A stretch of 64,000 nucleotides of DNA from Saprospiraceae bacterium (GTDB lineage Bacteria; Bacteroidota; Bacteroidia; Chitinophagales; Saprospiraceae): positions 1 through 64,000 of the forward strand of contig JADJWN010000005.1 of assembly GCA_016716335.1 (NCBI GenBank), read 5' to 3'. Numbering within the stretch: position 1 is the first letter of the stretch; every line of letters begins with the position of its first letter. A model generated the notes under the pieces. It saw only the letters and a list, made by a program, of their open reading frames with translations. It was not told the DNA's origin and made no database searches. The translations under genes and the position numbers were made by a program. Of the stretch, positions 9,524 through 19,350 are shown in pieces.

Positions 9524-9551
9524 AAAAAGGGAGTTTTGCGGCTCCCTTTTT
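9524..9551 (+). terminator. Rho-independent terminator after nadE
   Basis: AAAAAGGGAG (9524-9533) pairs perfectly with CTCCCTTTTT (9542-9551) around an 8-nt loop, ending in a T run, 5 nt after the nadE stop codon. The symmetric A/T arms could also serve the opposite strand. Confidence 0.85.
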
Positions 9552-9715
9552 GATTATTATTATTTGTATCAGAAAAATTATCTGTCTTTTTCCTTGTCTT
9601 GACTATTAAGTTTTACCTGAAAAACAATCAGAGATCAATTACTTGCTTTAAGTCAGATACTCTCTGCTCATTCCACAATCATGAATCTCTTCAAAAATCA
9701 GATATAGGAAAAAAA

Positions 9716-10957
9716 CTATCTGGCACCCATTCCTCTGAAAAATTTCTTTCCGGAGTTTGATTTTTTATGCTGAGTTTTCCCGGAAGAAAAACCGGTAGAT
9801 TTTTCAATTCTTTCTGCAATCTGCATCTCAACACCTGTTACAAAAGGATGTGCCGTTACAGGGATCTGTCTGGCGATCAGTTTCTGTATATCCTTCAGAT
9901 ACGCTCTCTCTTCTGTATCACAAAAGGAGACAGCTGTTCCGCTGGCACCCGCTCTGCCAGTTCTTCCAATCCGGTGTACATAGGTTTCCGGGATGTTGGG
10001 CAGCTCATAATTGATCACCAGTTCCAGTTCATCTATGTCGATACCGCGAGCCGCTATGTCTGTAGCTACCAGCACCCTGTTGTGACTGTTTTTAAAATCA
10101 GCCAACGCTTTTTGACGGGCATTCTGAGACTTATTACCATGGATGGCAGCAGACCTGATTCCCGATCGAGTCAGCATTTTCACCACTTTGTCGGCCCCGT
10201 GCTTGGTGCGGGTGAAAATCAAAGCGCTTTTATCCGGCCACCTCTCCAATGTGTGGGTGAGTAAAGCATATTTATTTTCTTTGGCTACAAACAATACTTC
10301 CTGACTGATAGTATCTGCCGTGGAAGAGACCGGGGTCACCTCTACACTTTCAGGGTGAGTGAGAATGGTGTTGGCTAATTGGACAATATGCGGAGGCATG
10401 GTGGCTGAAAAAAACAAGGATTGTCTTTTCAAAGGCAATAGTTTTATCACCTTTTTGATATCGTGGATGAATCCCATATCCAGCATCCGGTCTGCTTCAT
10501 CCAAAACAAATATCCCGAGGTCTTTCAGAGATATGAATCCCTGTTGTATGAGATCCAGAAGTCTTCCCGGTGTGGCAATCAGTATATCCACACCGTTTTT
10601 AAGTGACTGCACCTGTGCAGACTGGGAGACTCCGCCAAAAATCACCGCAGATCTAAGCGGTAAAAATCTTCCGTAAGCGTCAAAACTCTCCTTGATCTGA
10701 ATAGCAAGTTCTCTCGTAGGTGTCAGTACAAGTACTCTGATTCGCCGGTTTTTGGGAGATTCCCCTGCCAGCAACTGCAGTATAGGAAGTGCAAAAGCAG
10801 CGGTTTTGCCGGTTCCCGTTTGGGCACATGCCATGAGATCTTTGCCTTCAAGTACCACCGGGATAGCTTTTTGCTGAATGGGAGTGGGGTGAGTGTAGCC
10901 TTCTTTTTTCAGAGCATTTTGGATCGGCTCTGTAAGATCAAAATCATAAAAAGTCAT
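9716..10957 (-). CDS. rhlE: DEAD-box ATP-dependent RNA helicase, RhlE type
   Basis: The 413-residue protein has the full motif set: Q motif (THPTPIQQKAIP), I (AQTGTGKT), Ia (PTRELAIQI), II (DEAD), III (SAT), V (ARGIDI) and VI (HRIGRTGRAG). It ends with a short Lys/Ser/Gly-rich tail (GKTQHKKSNSGKKFFRG), as in RhlE-type helicases involved in ribosome maturation and RNA turnover. The frame is intact. The gene is on its own transcript; a candidate -7 element lies about 70 nt upstream. Confidence 0.93.
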   Translation of the reverse strand: MTFYDFDLTEPIQNALKKEGYTHPTPIQQKAIPVVLEGKDLMACAQTGTGKTAAFALPILQLLAGESPKNRRIRVLVLTPTRELAIQIKESFDAYGRFLPLRSAVIFGGVSQSAQVQSLKNGVDILIATPGRLLDLIQQGFISLKDLGIFVLDEADRMLDMGFIHDIKKVIKLLPLKRQSLFFSATMPPHIVQLANTILTHPESVEVTPVSSTADTISQEVLFVAKENKYALLTHTLERWPDKSALIFTRTKHGADKVVKMLTRSGIRSAAIHGNKSQNARQKALADFKNSHNRVLVATDIAARGIDIDELELVINYELPNIPETYVHRIGRTGRAGASGTAVSFCDTEERAYLKDIQKLIARQIPVTAHPFVTGVEMQIAERIEKSTGFSSGKTQHKKSNSGKKFFRGMGAR

Positions 10958-11024
10958 ATAAATAAATTAATGCCGGCAGGACTCTGGTCCCTTCGGAGCA
11001 GAGGTCATATCGGCGAATGAGCTG

Positions 11025-11032
11025 CAAAGCTA
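11025..11032 (-). promoter_or_regulatory. Candidate -7 element of rhlE
   Basis: The minus-strand sequence TAGCTTTG matches TAnnTTTG and lies 68 nt upstream of the rhlE ATG. No clear -33 TTTG was found at standard spacing. Confidence 0.35.
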
Positions 11033-11171
11033 AGATAAAATCCGGTCTTTTGTATTAATTATCAAATAATTATGATTTTTATAAGGAATGAAGCATAGCA
11101 CTGCTACCTTCCAATCATGGCTGATATAGTTGCCTCGTAAAGATGCAGGGACAGAGATTATGTCTTTCCGA

Positions 11172-11511
11172 CTAAGTACATGACAAAAAGTTTTGAAATT
11201 GGTGTATTTCGGCCAAAAAACCAGCGATAGCTTATGAAGAATCGGAATTGCTCATTTCGCTAAATTAGGGTACAACACCAGGATATACGTTGAAATTAGC
11301 GAAATGAAAAGCATGAAGATTCGAGAATAAGCGGTGCGAAGCAATCGCCTTTTTTTGGCCTAGCCTTTTTGCTTACTTTTTTGGCGATGAAAAAAGTAAG
11401 AGCCCAGCCGGCTTGAGGCGACACAACGTTTGAAATTTAATGTCATATTGATATAACACATTCAAAGTCAATTAAATAAGCTATAATTTGCCAAAAAATG
11501 TCATGTACAAA
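11172..11511 (+). mobile_element. MITE-like element, copy 1 (terminal inverted repeats, 10-bp flanking direct repeat)
   Basis: The ends carry GTACATGACA (11176-11185) and its inverse TGTCATGTAC (ending 11508). The direct repeat GTCTTTCCGA flanks the element at 11162-11171 and 11512-11521, as expected of a target-site duplication. A core of about 230 bp (11211-11442) is nearly identical, by my reading with one mismatch, to an inverted copy at 45.5 kb. Two perfect hairpins lie inside: CATTTCGCTAA/TTAGCGAAATG (11253-11263 / 11296-11306) and CTTACTTTTTT/AAAAAAGTAAG with a 7-nt loop (11372-11400). No transposase gene is inside, so it would be non-autonomous. Confidence 0.75.
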
Positions 11512-11521
11512 GTCTTTCCGA

Positions 11522-11696
11522 TACAATGATTTTTGAAGGTTCGGGCAGTAATCTGAAGGATTTTAATCTGGATATAACCTCATTTATACAATCTCAGACC
11601 GGATTTATCAGTTTATTGGTCTTCGCAGATTTTGAGCCAATCATGTGGCCATTCCTGTATAGTAAGTAGGGATAGACAACACATAAGTTAATTTCA
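11522..11696. other. Intergenic sequence without recognised feature
   Basis: The rest of the 785-bp gap between rhlE and the DUF2723 gene, on either side of the repeat element, shows no ORF of note, RNA gene or repeat by eye. Only the candidate promoter elements at its two ends are recognisable. Confidence 0.5.
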
Positions 11697-11704
11697 TATA
11701 TTTG
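11697..11704 (+). promoter_or_regulatory. Candidate -7 element of the DUF2723-rpiB operon
   Basis: TATATTTG matches TAnnTTTG and lies 38 nt before the ATG at 11743. No TTTG was found at the expected -33 position. Confidence 0.4.
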
Positions 11705-11742
11705 CGCAATCATATTTATCAACAGAACATATAAAGACAATC

Positions 11743-14700
11743 ATGCAGTCATACAAATTACTCAGAAAAATCTCGGGTCTGCTTGTTTTACTGATCACTT
11801 TTGCAGTATTTTACAATTCAGCCGAAAGGACAGGCAGTCTTTGGGATTGCGGAGAATTCATCCTGGGATCCTACAAACTCGAAGTAGTACACCCTCCCGG
11901 AGCGGGCCTTTTTCTTATCATCGGGCGACTTTTCGCATGGGTGGCAGATATTTTTTCTGATGACCCTTCCAATATAGCCTTTGCCGTCAATCTTCTCTCC
12001 TCTGTGTGCACCTCCCTGGCAGCTATGTTTATAGCCTGGATCACCATGGATATGGGCAGACTTGCATTAGCAGGCAGAGGTAATGATACAGATCAGGGAC
12101 AAAATGTAGCATTGGCGTTTGCGGGATTGGTAGCCGGACTGGCTACAGCATTCAGCACCTCCATATGGTTTTCAGCTGTGGAAGGTGAGGTTTATGCCAT
12201 GTCCACCATGTTTACCGCTCTGACATTCTGGGCTGCTGTACAATACTACATAGCACAGGATGAGGATACTGCCAACCGCTGGCTGGTTTTCTCCCTGTTT
12301 GCAGGAGGATTGTCTGTGGGCGTGCACTTATTGAGTATACTCACTTTTCCGGCTATCGCATTGCTGGTATATTTCAGGAAATATGAGAAACATACCCTCA
12401 AAGGGGCTTTGGTAAGTATGGCTGCCGGAGTCGGTGCCATCATTTTTGTGATGAAGATCATCATTGTCGGCATTCCTACGCTGTGGCAGAAATTCGAGCT
12501 TTTCACGGTGAATTCACTGGGAATGCCTATACATTCAGGATTGCTACCTACTGTGCTTGTAATAGCAGGGTTGGCATACTTTGCTTTGAGATATGCAGAG
12601 AAGAAAGGATACCAATGGCTGCATATTGCGACAGTGGCTGCCATACTCAATGTAGTGGCATTCTCTACCATCGGTGTGGTGGTCATCAGGGCCAATGCAG
12701 ATACTCCGGTCAATATGAATGTGCCGTCTGATGCGATGCGTCTGCTGCCATATCTCAACAGAGAGCAGTATGGCGAAAGACCACTCCTGCGGGGCCCACA
12801 CTACAATGCCCGACCCAAGGACCTGAAAAGAACGGACAGATACGGAAGGGTGGGCAATAAATATGAAGTGACAGATGAAAAATTTGAATACATCTATGAT
12901 GATAAAGATAAGCTGCTTTTTCCCAGGATAGGACACTCTGAACAAGGCAGACCTGAACTGCACAATATGTGGCGGGAGGCTTTAAACGGAAGCAGCAAGG
13001 GTACTCCGGGTATGGGTTATAATATTCAGTTTTTGCTGCATTACCAGCTCAACTGGATGTACTTCCGATATTTTATGTGGAATTTTGTGGGCAAGCAAAA
13101 CGGAGAGCAGGGCTACTATCCCTGGGATAAGAGAAGTGGCAACTGGCTCTCTGGGATCAAGGCCATAGATGAGGCCAGATTATACAAAATGGATAAGCTG
13201 CCCGATACCATGAAGCTGGATCAGGCCCGCAACCGCTATTATTTTCTGCCTTTGATATTCGGGTTGATGGGACTGGTGTTTCATTACATGCGCAGAAAGA
13301 AGGATTTTGCAGCTTTGGCAGTCCTTTTTGTCATCACCGGTATCGGTATCATTATATACTCCAATCAGCCACCCAATGAGCCCCGTGAAAGAGATTATGT
13401 ACTTGTCGGGTCGTTTATGACATTTTGTATATGGATAGGCTTTGGCGTACTGGCAATCTATCACTGGCTAAGCACCAGAATGTCAGGTGTACCTGTGGCC
13501 GCCCTGGCCGGACTTTTGGTAATGTCTGCTCCGGTCATCATGGGAGTGGAAAATTTTGATGATCACAGCCGCAAGCATCATAAGGCATCCAGGGATTATG
13601 CTTCCAATTTTCTCAACAGTGTACAGCCCAATGCTATCATATTTACCTATGGAGATAATGATACCTATCCGCTCTGGTATGCGCAGGAAGTGGAAGGCAT
13701 CCGCCGAGATGTGCGGGTAGTCAATCTCAGTCTGATAGCTGTGGACTGGTATATCAATAAGCTCAGGAGCAAGGTCAATGATTCTGCGCCTATCAAGCTT
13801 ACCCTTACAGAAGAGGAGTACAGAGGTAAAAACCGCAATCAGATCTTTTTTGCAGACCCCAATGGCGAAGACCTCAGCAGACCCATCAATATCTTCGAGG
13901 CATTCCGCATGATGAAAGACCCGCGGTATTCTTATAAAGGACAGAATTTCATCACATCCAAGAACTATTACCTCCCGGTGGACCGTGAGCGGTACATGGC
14001 TTTGGGATATCAGAGTAAAGTGGATTCTGCAGAATGGGCTGAAAGGATTGAGTTCAGATTTCCTGAAAGCGCCGATTATATCACCAAAGATGATCTGGCA
14101 GTGATGGATGTTATAGCTTCCAACTTTTATGAGCGGCCAATTTATTTTGCCATCACCTGTCAGTCTTCCAAGTTGCTGGGGCTCAACAACTCTATGGAAA
14201 TGGAAGGATTGGGGCTTAGGGTATCGCCCACCCTTGTGCGCAATCGCTCACAGTTGCCCGGTATATATGGCTTTGGAGACATAGACCTGGACAAGACCTA
14301 TGAAAACGTCATGACAAAGTGGAGATGGGGCAACTTTGACAAAATGCGACTTTTTGTGGATAAAAGTTATATGGCTGAGGTGCAGGCGATGAAGCTTGTG
14401 ATGCTGCGTGCAGCTATAGAAGCAGACAGAATCGGCGACAGTGAGCGTGCTATTGCTATGGTCAACCGGTATTTTGAATCCTTCCCGCATATGAACTTCC
14501 CGTATGATGCCACCATCATGCCTTTTATCAATATCCTCGTCAATAACAAAGCTTTTGAGGAAGTCAAAAAACATACCAGAATACTGGCGGAAGAAACCAG
14601 ACAGTATCTGGAGTTTTATGACAGTCAGACCAAACCGGAAATTATGGACAATTTCAGGTCTGATTATGACTACAGGCTTTCTGCCGCAAGGGATGTCATA

Positions 14701-14787
14701 GATGTTGCCAAGAAAACGGAGGACGAAGCCTTTGTTAAGGAAATGGAAGATTTATTGAATGCAGTGCTTAAAAACAATTACAAATAA
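11743..14787 (+). CDS. DUF2723 multi-pass membrane protein (predicted GT-C glycosyltransferase)
   Basis: The 1014-residue protein opens with a membrane segment and the family signature FYNSAERTGSLWDCGEFILGSYKLEVVHPPGAGLF, which holds the acidic residues typical of GT-C enzymes. About ten hydrophobic segments fall in residues 1-320, and more at ~500-620. A soluble C-terminal part contains IIFTYGDNDTYPLWYAQEVEGIRRDVRVVN and a helical tail. The family includes human TMEM260, an O-mannosyltransferase; a role in protein or lipid glycosylation at the inner membrane is therefore plausible but inferred. Its TAA stop overlaps the rpiB ATG (TAATG), so the two genes form an operon. Confidence 0.88.
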   Translation: MQSYKLLRKISGLLVLLITFAVFYNSAERTGSLWDCGEFILGSYKLEVVHPPGAGLFLIIGRLFAWVADIFSDDPSNIAFAVNLLSSVCTSLAAMFIAWITMDMGRLALAGRGNDTDQGQNVALAFAGLVAGLATAFSTSIWFSAVEGEVYAMSTMFTALTFWAAVQYYIAQDEDTANRWLVFSLFAGGLSVGVHLLSILTFPAIALLVYFRKYEKHTLKGALVSMAAGVGAIIFVMKIIIVGIPTLWQKFELFTVNSLGMPIHSGLLPTVLVIAGLAYFALRYAEKKGYQWLHIATVAAILNVVAFSTIGVVVIRANADTPVNMNVPSDAMRLLPYLNREQYGERPLLRGPHYNARPKDLKRTDRYGRVGNKYEVTDEKFEYIYDDKDKLLFPRIGHSEQGRPELHNMWREALNGSSKGTPGMGYNIQFLLHYQLNWMYFRYFMWNFVGKQNGEQGYYPWDKRSGNWLSGIKAIDEARLYKMDKLPDTMKLDQARNRYYFLPLIFGLMGLVFHYMRRKKDFAALAVLFVITGIGIIIYSNQPPNEPRERDYVLVGSFMTFCIWIGFGVLAIYHWLSTRMSGVPVAALAGLLVMSAPVIMGVENFDDHSRKHHKASRDYASNFLNSVQPNAIIFTYGDNDTYPLWYAQEVEGIRRDVRVVNLSLIAVDWYINKLRSKVNDSAPIKLTLTEEEYRGKNRNQIFFADPNGEDLSRPINIFEAFRMMKDPRYSYKGQNFITSKNYYLPVDRERYMALGYQSKVDSAEWAERIEFRFPESADYITKDDLAVMDVIASNFYERPIYFAITCQSSKLLGLNNSMEMEGLGLRVSPTLVRNRSQLPGIYGFGDIDLDKTYENVMTKWRWGNFDKMRLFVDKSYMAEVQAMKLVMLRAAIEADRIGDSERAIAMVNRYFESFPHMNFPYDATIMPFINILVNNKAFEEVKKHTRILAEETRQYLEFYDSQTKPEIMDNFRSDYDYRLSAARDVIDVAKKTEDEAFVKEMEDLLNAVLKNNYK

Positions 14788-15209
14788 TGAACATAGCGAT
14801 AGGAAGTGATCATGCCGGTTTTCTGATGAAAAGCAATATCAGTAAAATGCTGCAGAAAGCCGGTCATGCAGTGCTGGATTTCGGTACCGACTCCGAAGCA
14901 TCTGTGGATTATCCCGATCATGCCCATCCTCTGGCAGAAGCCGTGGTACACCGGAAAGCAGACTTTGGTATATTGATCTGCGGATCCGGCAACGGTGTGT
15001 GTATGACCGCCAACAAACACAAAGGCATACGTGCCGCACTGTGCTGGAATAAGGCACTGGCAAGCCTGGCAAGACAACATAATGATGCCAACGTGCTCTG
15101 TATACCGGCCAGATTTGTGAGTCAGCAGATGGCCAATGCCATGGTAAAAATTTTCCTGAATACGCCTTTTGAAGGCGGCAGGCATTGTCAGAGGGTAGAT
15201 AAAATATAA
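14787..15209 (+). CDS. rpiB: Ribose 5-phosphate isomerase B
   Basis: The 140-residue RpiB/LacAB-family protein interconverts ribose 5-phosphate and ribulose 5-phosphate in the pentose phosphate pathway. The N terminus MNIAIGSDHAGFLMK, the active-site loop CGSGNGVCMTANKHKGIRAALC and the RQHNDANVLCIPARFVS segment are all present. It starts on the last base of the preceding stop codon. Confidence 0.95.
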   Translation: MNIAIGSDHAGFLMKSNISKMLQKAGHAVLDFGTDSEASVDYPDHAHPLAEAVVHRKADFGILICGSGNGVCMTANKHKGIRAALCWNKALASLARQHNDANVLCIPARFVSQQMANAMVKIFLNTPFEGGRHCQRVDKI

Positions 15210-15283
15210 TGTTAAATTTCAGTGGGTATTTAACACTGGTACCCGATTTTTCGTTAGACCAAACAGTTTAAATCAAAACATAC

Positions 15284-16913
15284 ATGCGCAAACTATTTTT
15301 TATTTTTCTGATTCAAGTAGTTCAGTTTTCATTATCAGCTCAGTACATCAGCAATGTCACCAGGCCGGACAAATCCACACCTGTGGTTACCGATATGAAT
15401 GATGCCGCATACCGGAATGCCAGACATATCAAAGCCGAAAATCTTCGGAAGTATCTGGAATACATTGCTTCTGACTCCTTGCAGGGTAGAGAGACAGGAC
15501 AGCCCGGTATAGAACTGGCAGCTGCCTATATTGCCAACTTTTTGAGAAAGAACGAAATTTTCAGCATGCCGGGTCACCGCAATTACAGACAACCCATCGC
15601 ATTTACATACTCCAAATGGTCTGATACGGATATCTATGTAAAAGGAGAAAGATTCAGACACCTGTGGGATTACATTGCTTTCCCCACCAAAAATAACAAT
15701 GTACCCCTCATCATGGACAAGGATGTGGTATTTCTGGGATATGGGATAGATGATCCTAAATATTCCGACTATAAGGAGTACAGAGATAAAAAGCTCAAGG
15801 ATAAAATCATACTGATCAGCAAAGGAGAGCCCCTCAAAAAAGACAGCACTTCCTACCTCACAGGTACCAGGGAGCTTTCTGAGTGGAGCGATGCGGATAT
15901 GAAGAAGAAACTGGAGGCGGCCGCCAGAAACGGAGTCAAGCTGGTATTGGTTATTGAGAATGATATCAAAAAACTGCTGGAAGAAAACCGCCGTAAGCTT
16001 CTCGGTGCAGCACTTGAGCTCGGAGATTTCAAAAATGACAGTGTGCCCTATCCCAACCATGTCATGATCTCCTCCACCATTGCCAAAGCCATCATCGGCA
16101 ACATGGATAAAAAAGTGATCGATGCCCGTAAAAAGCTGGCTAAGGGAAAGCCTGCCATGGTAGTTTTACCCACCGATTTCATTATCAATATGAGCAAGGA
16201 CGTAACTGTGCTGAAGGGTGACAATGTATTTGGCGTCATAGAAGGAAAATCCAAAAAGGATGAATTTGTGGTTGTATCTGCCCATTACGACCACCTTGGC
16301 ATGAGAGGAGATGATATATTCAACGGAGCGGATGACAATGGCTCCGGTACAGTAACCCTGATGGAGATTGCCCGGGCATTTCAGCAGGCTGTGCTGGATG
16401 GATTCAGGCCTGAAAGAAGTGTGTTGTTTCTGTGGGTGGCTGGAGAGGAAGGGATTGCTGGGGTCAGAATATTATACCAAAAATCCTCTCGTACCTCTGG
16501 CAAATACCATCGCCAATGTAAATGTGGATATGGTGGGCAGGATGGATGACAAATACACCGGAAATCCGGATTATATATATGTTATAGGCTCGGACAGATT
16601 GAGTTCAGATCTGCACAAAATCAACGAAAATATCAATCAGAGATACACCCAGCTTACACTGGATTATACTTACAATGATGCCAACGATCCCAATCAGTAT
16701 TATTACCGGTCTGACCATTACAATTTTGCCAAAAATGGTATTCCTGCCATCTTCTTTTTCAGTGGCACACATGCAGACTACCACAGACCTTCAGATACCG
16801 TCGAAAAGATAGATTTCAACAAGATGGAAAAGGTAGGTCGTCATATCTTCCATTTGATCTGGGAACTGGCTAACCGTCCAGACAGAATAGTAGTGGATGG
16901 GGAAGTGAAATAA
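15284..16913 (+). CDS. Secreted M28-family zinc aminopeptidase, one frameshift
   Basis: A signal peptide (MRKLFFIFLIQVVQFSLSAQ) is followed by an inserted region of PA-domain type (~120-280) and an M28 peptidase domain. Metal ligands are visible in HYDHLGM and FNGADDNGSG, the catalytic Glu in the GEE segment, then DMVGRMD and HADYHRPSDT. The frame breaks at about 16449-16453: a GEE-K-GLLGSEYY motif is expected but the sequence has two bases too few (or one too many) next to an A/G run, and the C-terminal part continues in the next frame. Corrected length is about 543 residues. Such enzymes remove N-terminal amino acids in the periplasm or outside the cell. Confidence 0.85.
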
Positions 16914-16950
16914 TATCTTGCTGTATATTTTTTTAAGATAAATCATAAGG

Positions 16951-16985
16951 AAGGCATCAGTTTTGACAGACTGATGCCTTTTTTC
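16951..16985 (+). terminator. Rho-independent terminator after the M28 peptidase gene
   Basis: AAGGCATCAG (16951-16960) and CTGATGCCTT (16971-16980) form a perfect 10-bp stem with a 10-nt loop, followed by a T run. Confidence 0.88.
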
Positions 16986-17036
16986 TTTATGGGGTATGGC
17001 ACATACTAAGATGTAGAGGCAGAGTATAATGCATTT

Positions 17037-17089
17037 TTTATATAAAATTATGGGATTGTAATCCATTATTTATATATAATTTTGGGATT
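17037..17089 (+). repeat. Two imperfect direct repeats 32 bp apart upstream of the ATPase gene
   Basis: TTTATATAAAATTATGGGATT (first 20 bases from 17037) recurs as TTTATATATAATTTTGGGAT from 17069, differing at about two positions. The spacing is close to three helical turns, and both lie just upstream of the candidate -7 element at 17107. This fits a regulator binding site, but AT-rich sequence makes chance similarity easier. Confidence 0.4.
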
Positions 17090-17106
17090 AAATGCTACTT
17101 TTTATA

Positions 17107-17114
17107 TATTTTTG
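17107..17114 (+). promoter_or_regulatory. Candidate -7 element of the DUF4143-type ATPase gene
   Basis: TATTTTTG matches TAnnTTTG and lies 14 nt before the ATG at 17129, implying a very short leader. Confidence 0.35.
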
Positions 17115-17128
17115 TCTCAAAAAATTAT

Positions 17129-18248
17129 ATGATAGAGCGACTATTGAAATCTCAAATTCTGGATACATGGAAAGATGATAAGGTAATTGTTTGTATCGGT
17201 GCAAGGCAGGTAGGAAAATCCACTTTGATCAGCGATATATGTTCAGGCAAAGGCGACTATCTGTATATAAATGGGGATGACCCTGAAATACATGCTTTGC
17301 TGCATAATGCAGGTGAAAAAAAGACTTCGGCAGCTTATAGGCAGTCATAAAATTGTTTTTATTGATGAGGCGCAAAGAATTGAAAATATCGGATTAATCG
17401 CCAAAATAATTTTTGACAGATTAAAAAATGTGAAGTTGTTAATAAGTGGTTCCTCGGCCTTAGAAATTTCAAGTAAAATCAACGAGCCATTGACAGGCCG
17501 CAAGTGGGAATATCATTTATGGCCTATTTGTTGGAGTGAGCTCAGTCATCACTTCGGATTGCTGGATGCACTCACTCAGTTAGAAAACAGAATAATTTAT
17601 GGGATGTATCCGGAAGTGGTGCTTTCAGGTGAAAGAACTGTTGAAAAACTTAAACAGCTTGCCGGAAGTTATTTGTACAAGGACGTTCTTAATATTCAAA
17701 ATATAAAAAAACCTGAGGTATTGCAGAAATTACTTCATGCGTTGGCTTTGCAGGTTGGAAATGAAGTGAATTACAATGAACTTTCAAAAATGATAGGGGT
17801 AGATAGAAGAACAATTGAAGAGTATATAGGTCTCCTTGAGAAAACATTTATAATTTTTAAATTATCATCATTCAATAGAAATGAAAGAACAGAGATAAGC
17901 AAAGGAAAAAAAATATATTTTTACGATAATGGTATCAGAAATGCCATAATTGGAGATTTCAGGGCACTGCCTCTAAGGCAGGACACCGGAAATCTTTGGG
18001 AAAATTTTATCATAAGCGAACTGCGTAAAAAGTCGGATTATGCACAGGTTCCATTCAGAGATTATTTCTGGCGAACTTTTCAACAGCAGGAAATAGACTA
18101 TGTCCTGGAGCAAAACGGTAAAATAACTGCATTTGAAATAAAATGGAATTCATTGAAGAAAGTTAAATTTCCTCAGACTTTTACCAACAATTATCCGAAT
18201 GCTGAAACTTATTTGCTGGATAAAGAGAATTTTTTTGATTTCCTTTAA
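17129..18248 (+). CDS. AAA-type ATPase with DUF4143 / nuclease-like C-terminal domain, one frameshift
   Basis: The Walker A motif is GARQVGKST (residue ~26) and Walker B is KIVFIDEAQRI; SGSSALEI is the sensor-like segment. A winged-helix-like region (NYNELSKMIGVDRRTIEEYIGLLEKTFIIFKL) follows, then a C-terminal domain with EIDYVLEQNGKITAFEIKW, resembling the D...ExK core of PD-(D/E)XK folds. These proteins are common in Bacteroidota; their role is uncertain. An extra A in the seven-A run at 17316-17322 shifts the frame; with six A the protein is 372 residues. The gene stands alone after a terminator. Confidence 0.83.
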
Positions 18249-18374
18249 TAGCCAGGTAGGAAAGATGACCTGAAAATGATATGGCTTTTGTTATTCTCGC
18301 AGTAATGAATGCCTGTCAATGCAATTTCTGTATTTTGCACTGACTTCAGGAAGGAAGGGATATTAATCGGTGTA

Positions 18375-18845
18375 TTACACCATTTTATCCGCACAGTAGG
18401 AGCTTGCGAAGGCATCCGGTTTGGCTTTGAAGACAAAGCCCATACCCAGGATATAGCCCATAGCATCCCGAAGTGCCACATTTGATTTGAAGCTGGGGTC
18501 GGTATTGATATCTGCATGAACCTCCAGTTCGACATCGTACTTATCCAGCAATTCGCAAAGGCTGTAGGCAATCTGCACGGACTTGGACACTTCGGTGATC
18601 ATCCGCTCCTTGATGCTCATATCTGCGAAGGATTTTTCGTTGCAGATGTACATAAAGCCCCCTTTTTTCTCCCGGAGGAATACAATCACAGTGGCAAACT
18701 CTATGACATTGCCTTTCACCTGTGAGTCAGCACCTATGCAGATTTTTAATCTGTAGCCGGCTGCTTTTTCCCGGAGTATGGCCTTTTCGACTTCCTCCTG
18801 AATGGGATTGATGAGCCTTTCGCCATTAAATTTTCTCCATTCCAT
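18375..18845 (-). CDS. RNase H-like protein, YkuK/DUF458 family
   Basis: The 156-residue protein starting MEWRKFNGERLINP has the family pattern KICIGADSQVKGNVIEFATVIVFLREKKGGFMYI, followed by a helical region, then VELEVHADINTDPSFKSN and a C-terminal GYILGMGFVFKAKPDAFASSYCADK. The alternating acidic residues in the strands suggest a ribonuclease H-like fold; substrate and role are not established. An upstream GTG at 18869 is in frame, but the ATG at 18845 gives the conserved start. Confidence 0.82.
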   Translation of the reverse strand: MEWRKFNGERLINPIQEEVEKAILREKAAGYRLKICIGADSQVKGNVIEFATVIVFLREKKGGFMYICNEKSFADMSIKERMITEVSKSVQIAYSLCELLDKYDVELEVHADINTDPSFKSNVALRDAMGYILGMGFVFKAKPDAFASSYCADKMV

Positions 18846-18869
18846 GGTACAGTTAATTTTATTTTGCAC

Positions 18870-19350
18870 ACAAGGTAAAATTTTTAAATTATATATCCAT
18901 GGTTTTGAGTTAAATATACATTAATTTTTTTGAAACATAAATTTTTTCTGAATGTCCTGACAAGATTGTATTAAAATTCAGAAATCCGCATTGCAGGTCT
19001 GAGCTGTCTGATTGCTTCCATCATGCGAAATCATTATTTGGATAATAGCTCTGAATTTGCTGACGGCAGTTTAGATTTATACCGGAAAGTGCGTCAAAAA
19101 ATATGAGGGACTACACAGTAAATTACAATAGAGTTGCCGGAATTCATTCCTCATTGGCATAGCTTGCAGCAGATTTTCAGGATATTAACTCCGGTAAACG
19201 ACCATGTCAGGTCATTGTCTGAAATCCTGCTTATTTTCCGGGGTATTCTTTCCCGTAAAAGGAGAGGTACAGGATTTTATTGTAAAATCCCGATTTCCGT
19301 TTATGAAAACAGTAGTTTTTTAATACGACTTTATACCGGAATACAGACTG
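18870..19350. other. Intergenic region of ~480 bp, nothing recognised
   Basis: This spacer upstream of the DUF458 gene and downstream of nhaA is AT-rich and breaks up in all frames. I see no tRNA-like cloverleaf, repeat or terminator. Confidence 0.5.

Noticed and set aside
11172..11511. Pair of rho-independent terminators in the gap before the DUF2723 gene
   Set aside because: The hairpins are not followed by T runs in a position that would serve the neighbouring genes, and both recur inside the second copy of a mobile-like element.
18870..19350. tRNA or small RNA gene in the 480-bp gap before nhaA
   Set aside because: No cloverleaf arms, CCA-like end or conserved RNA motif could be found by eye.
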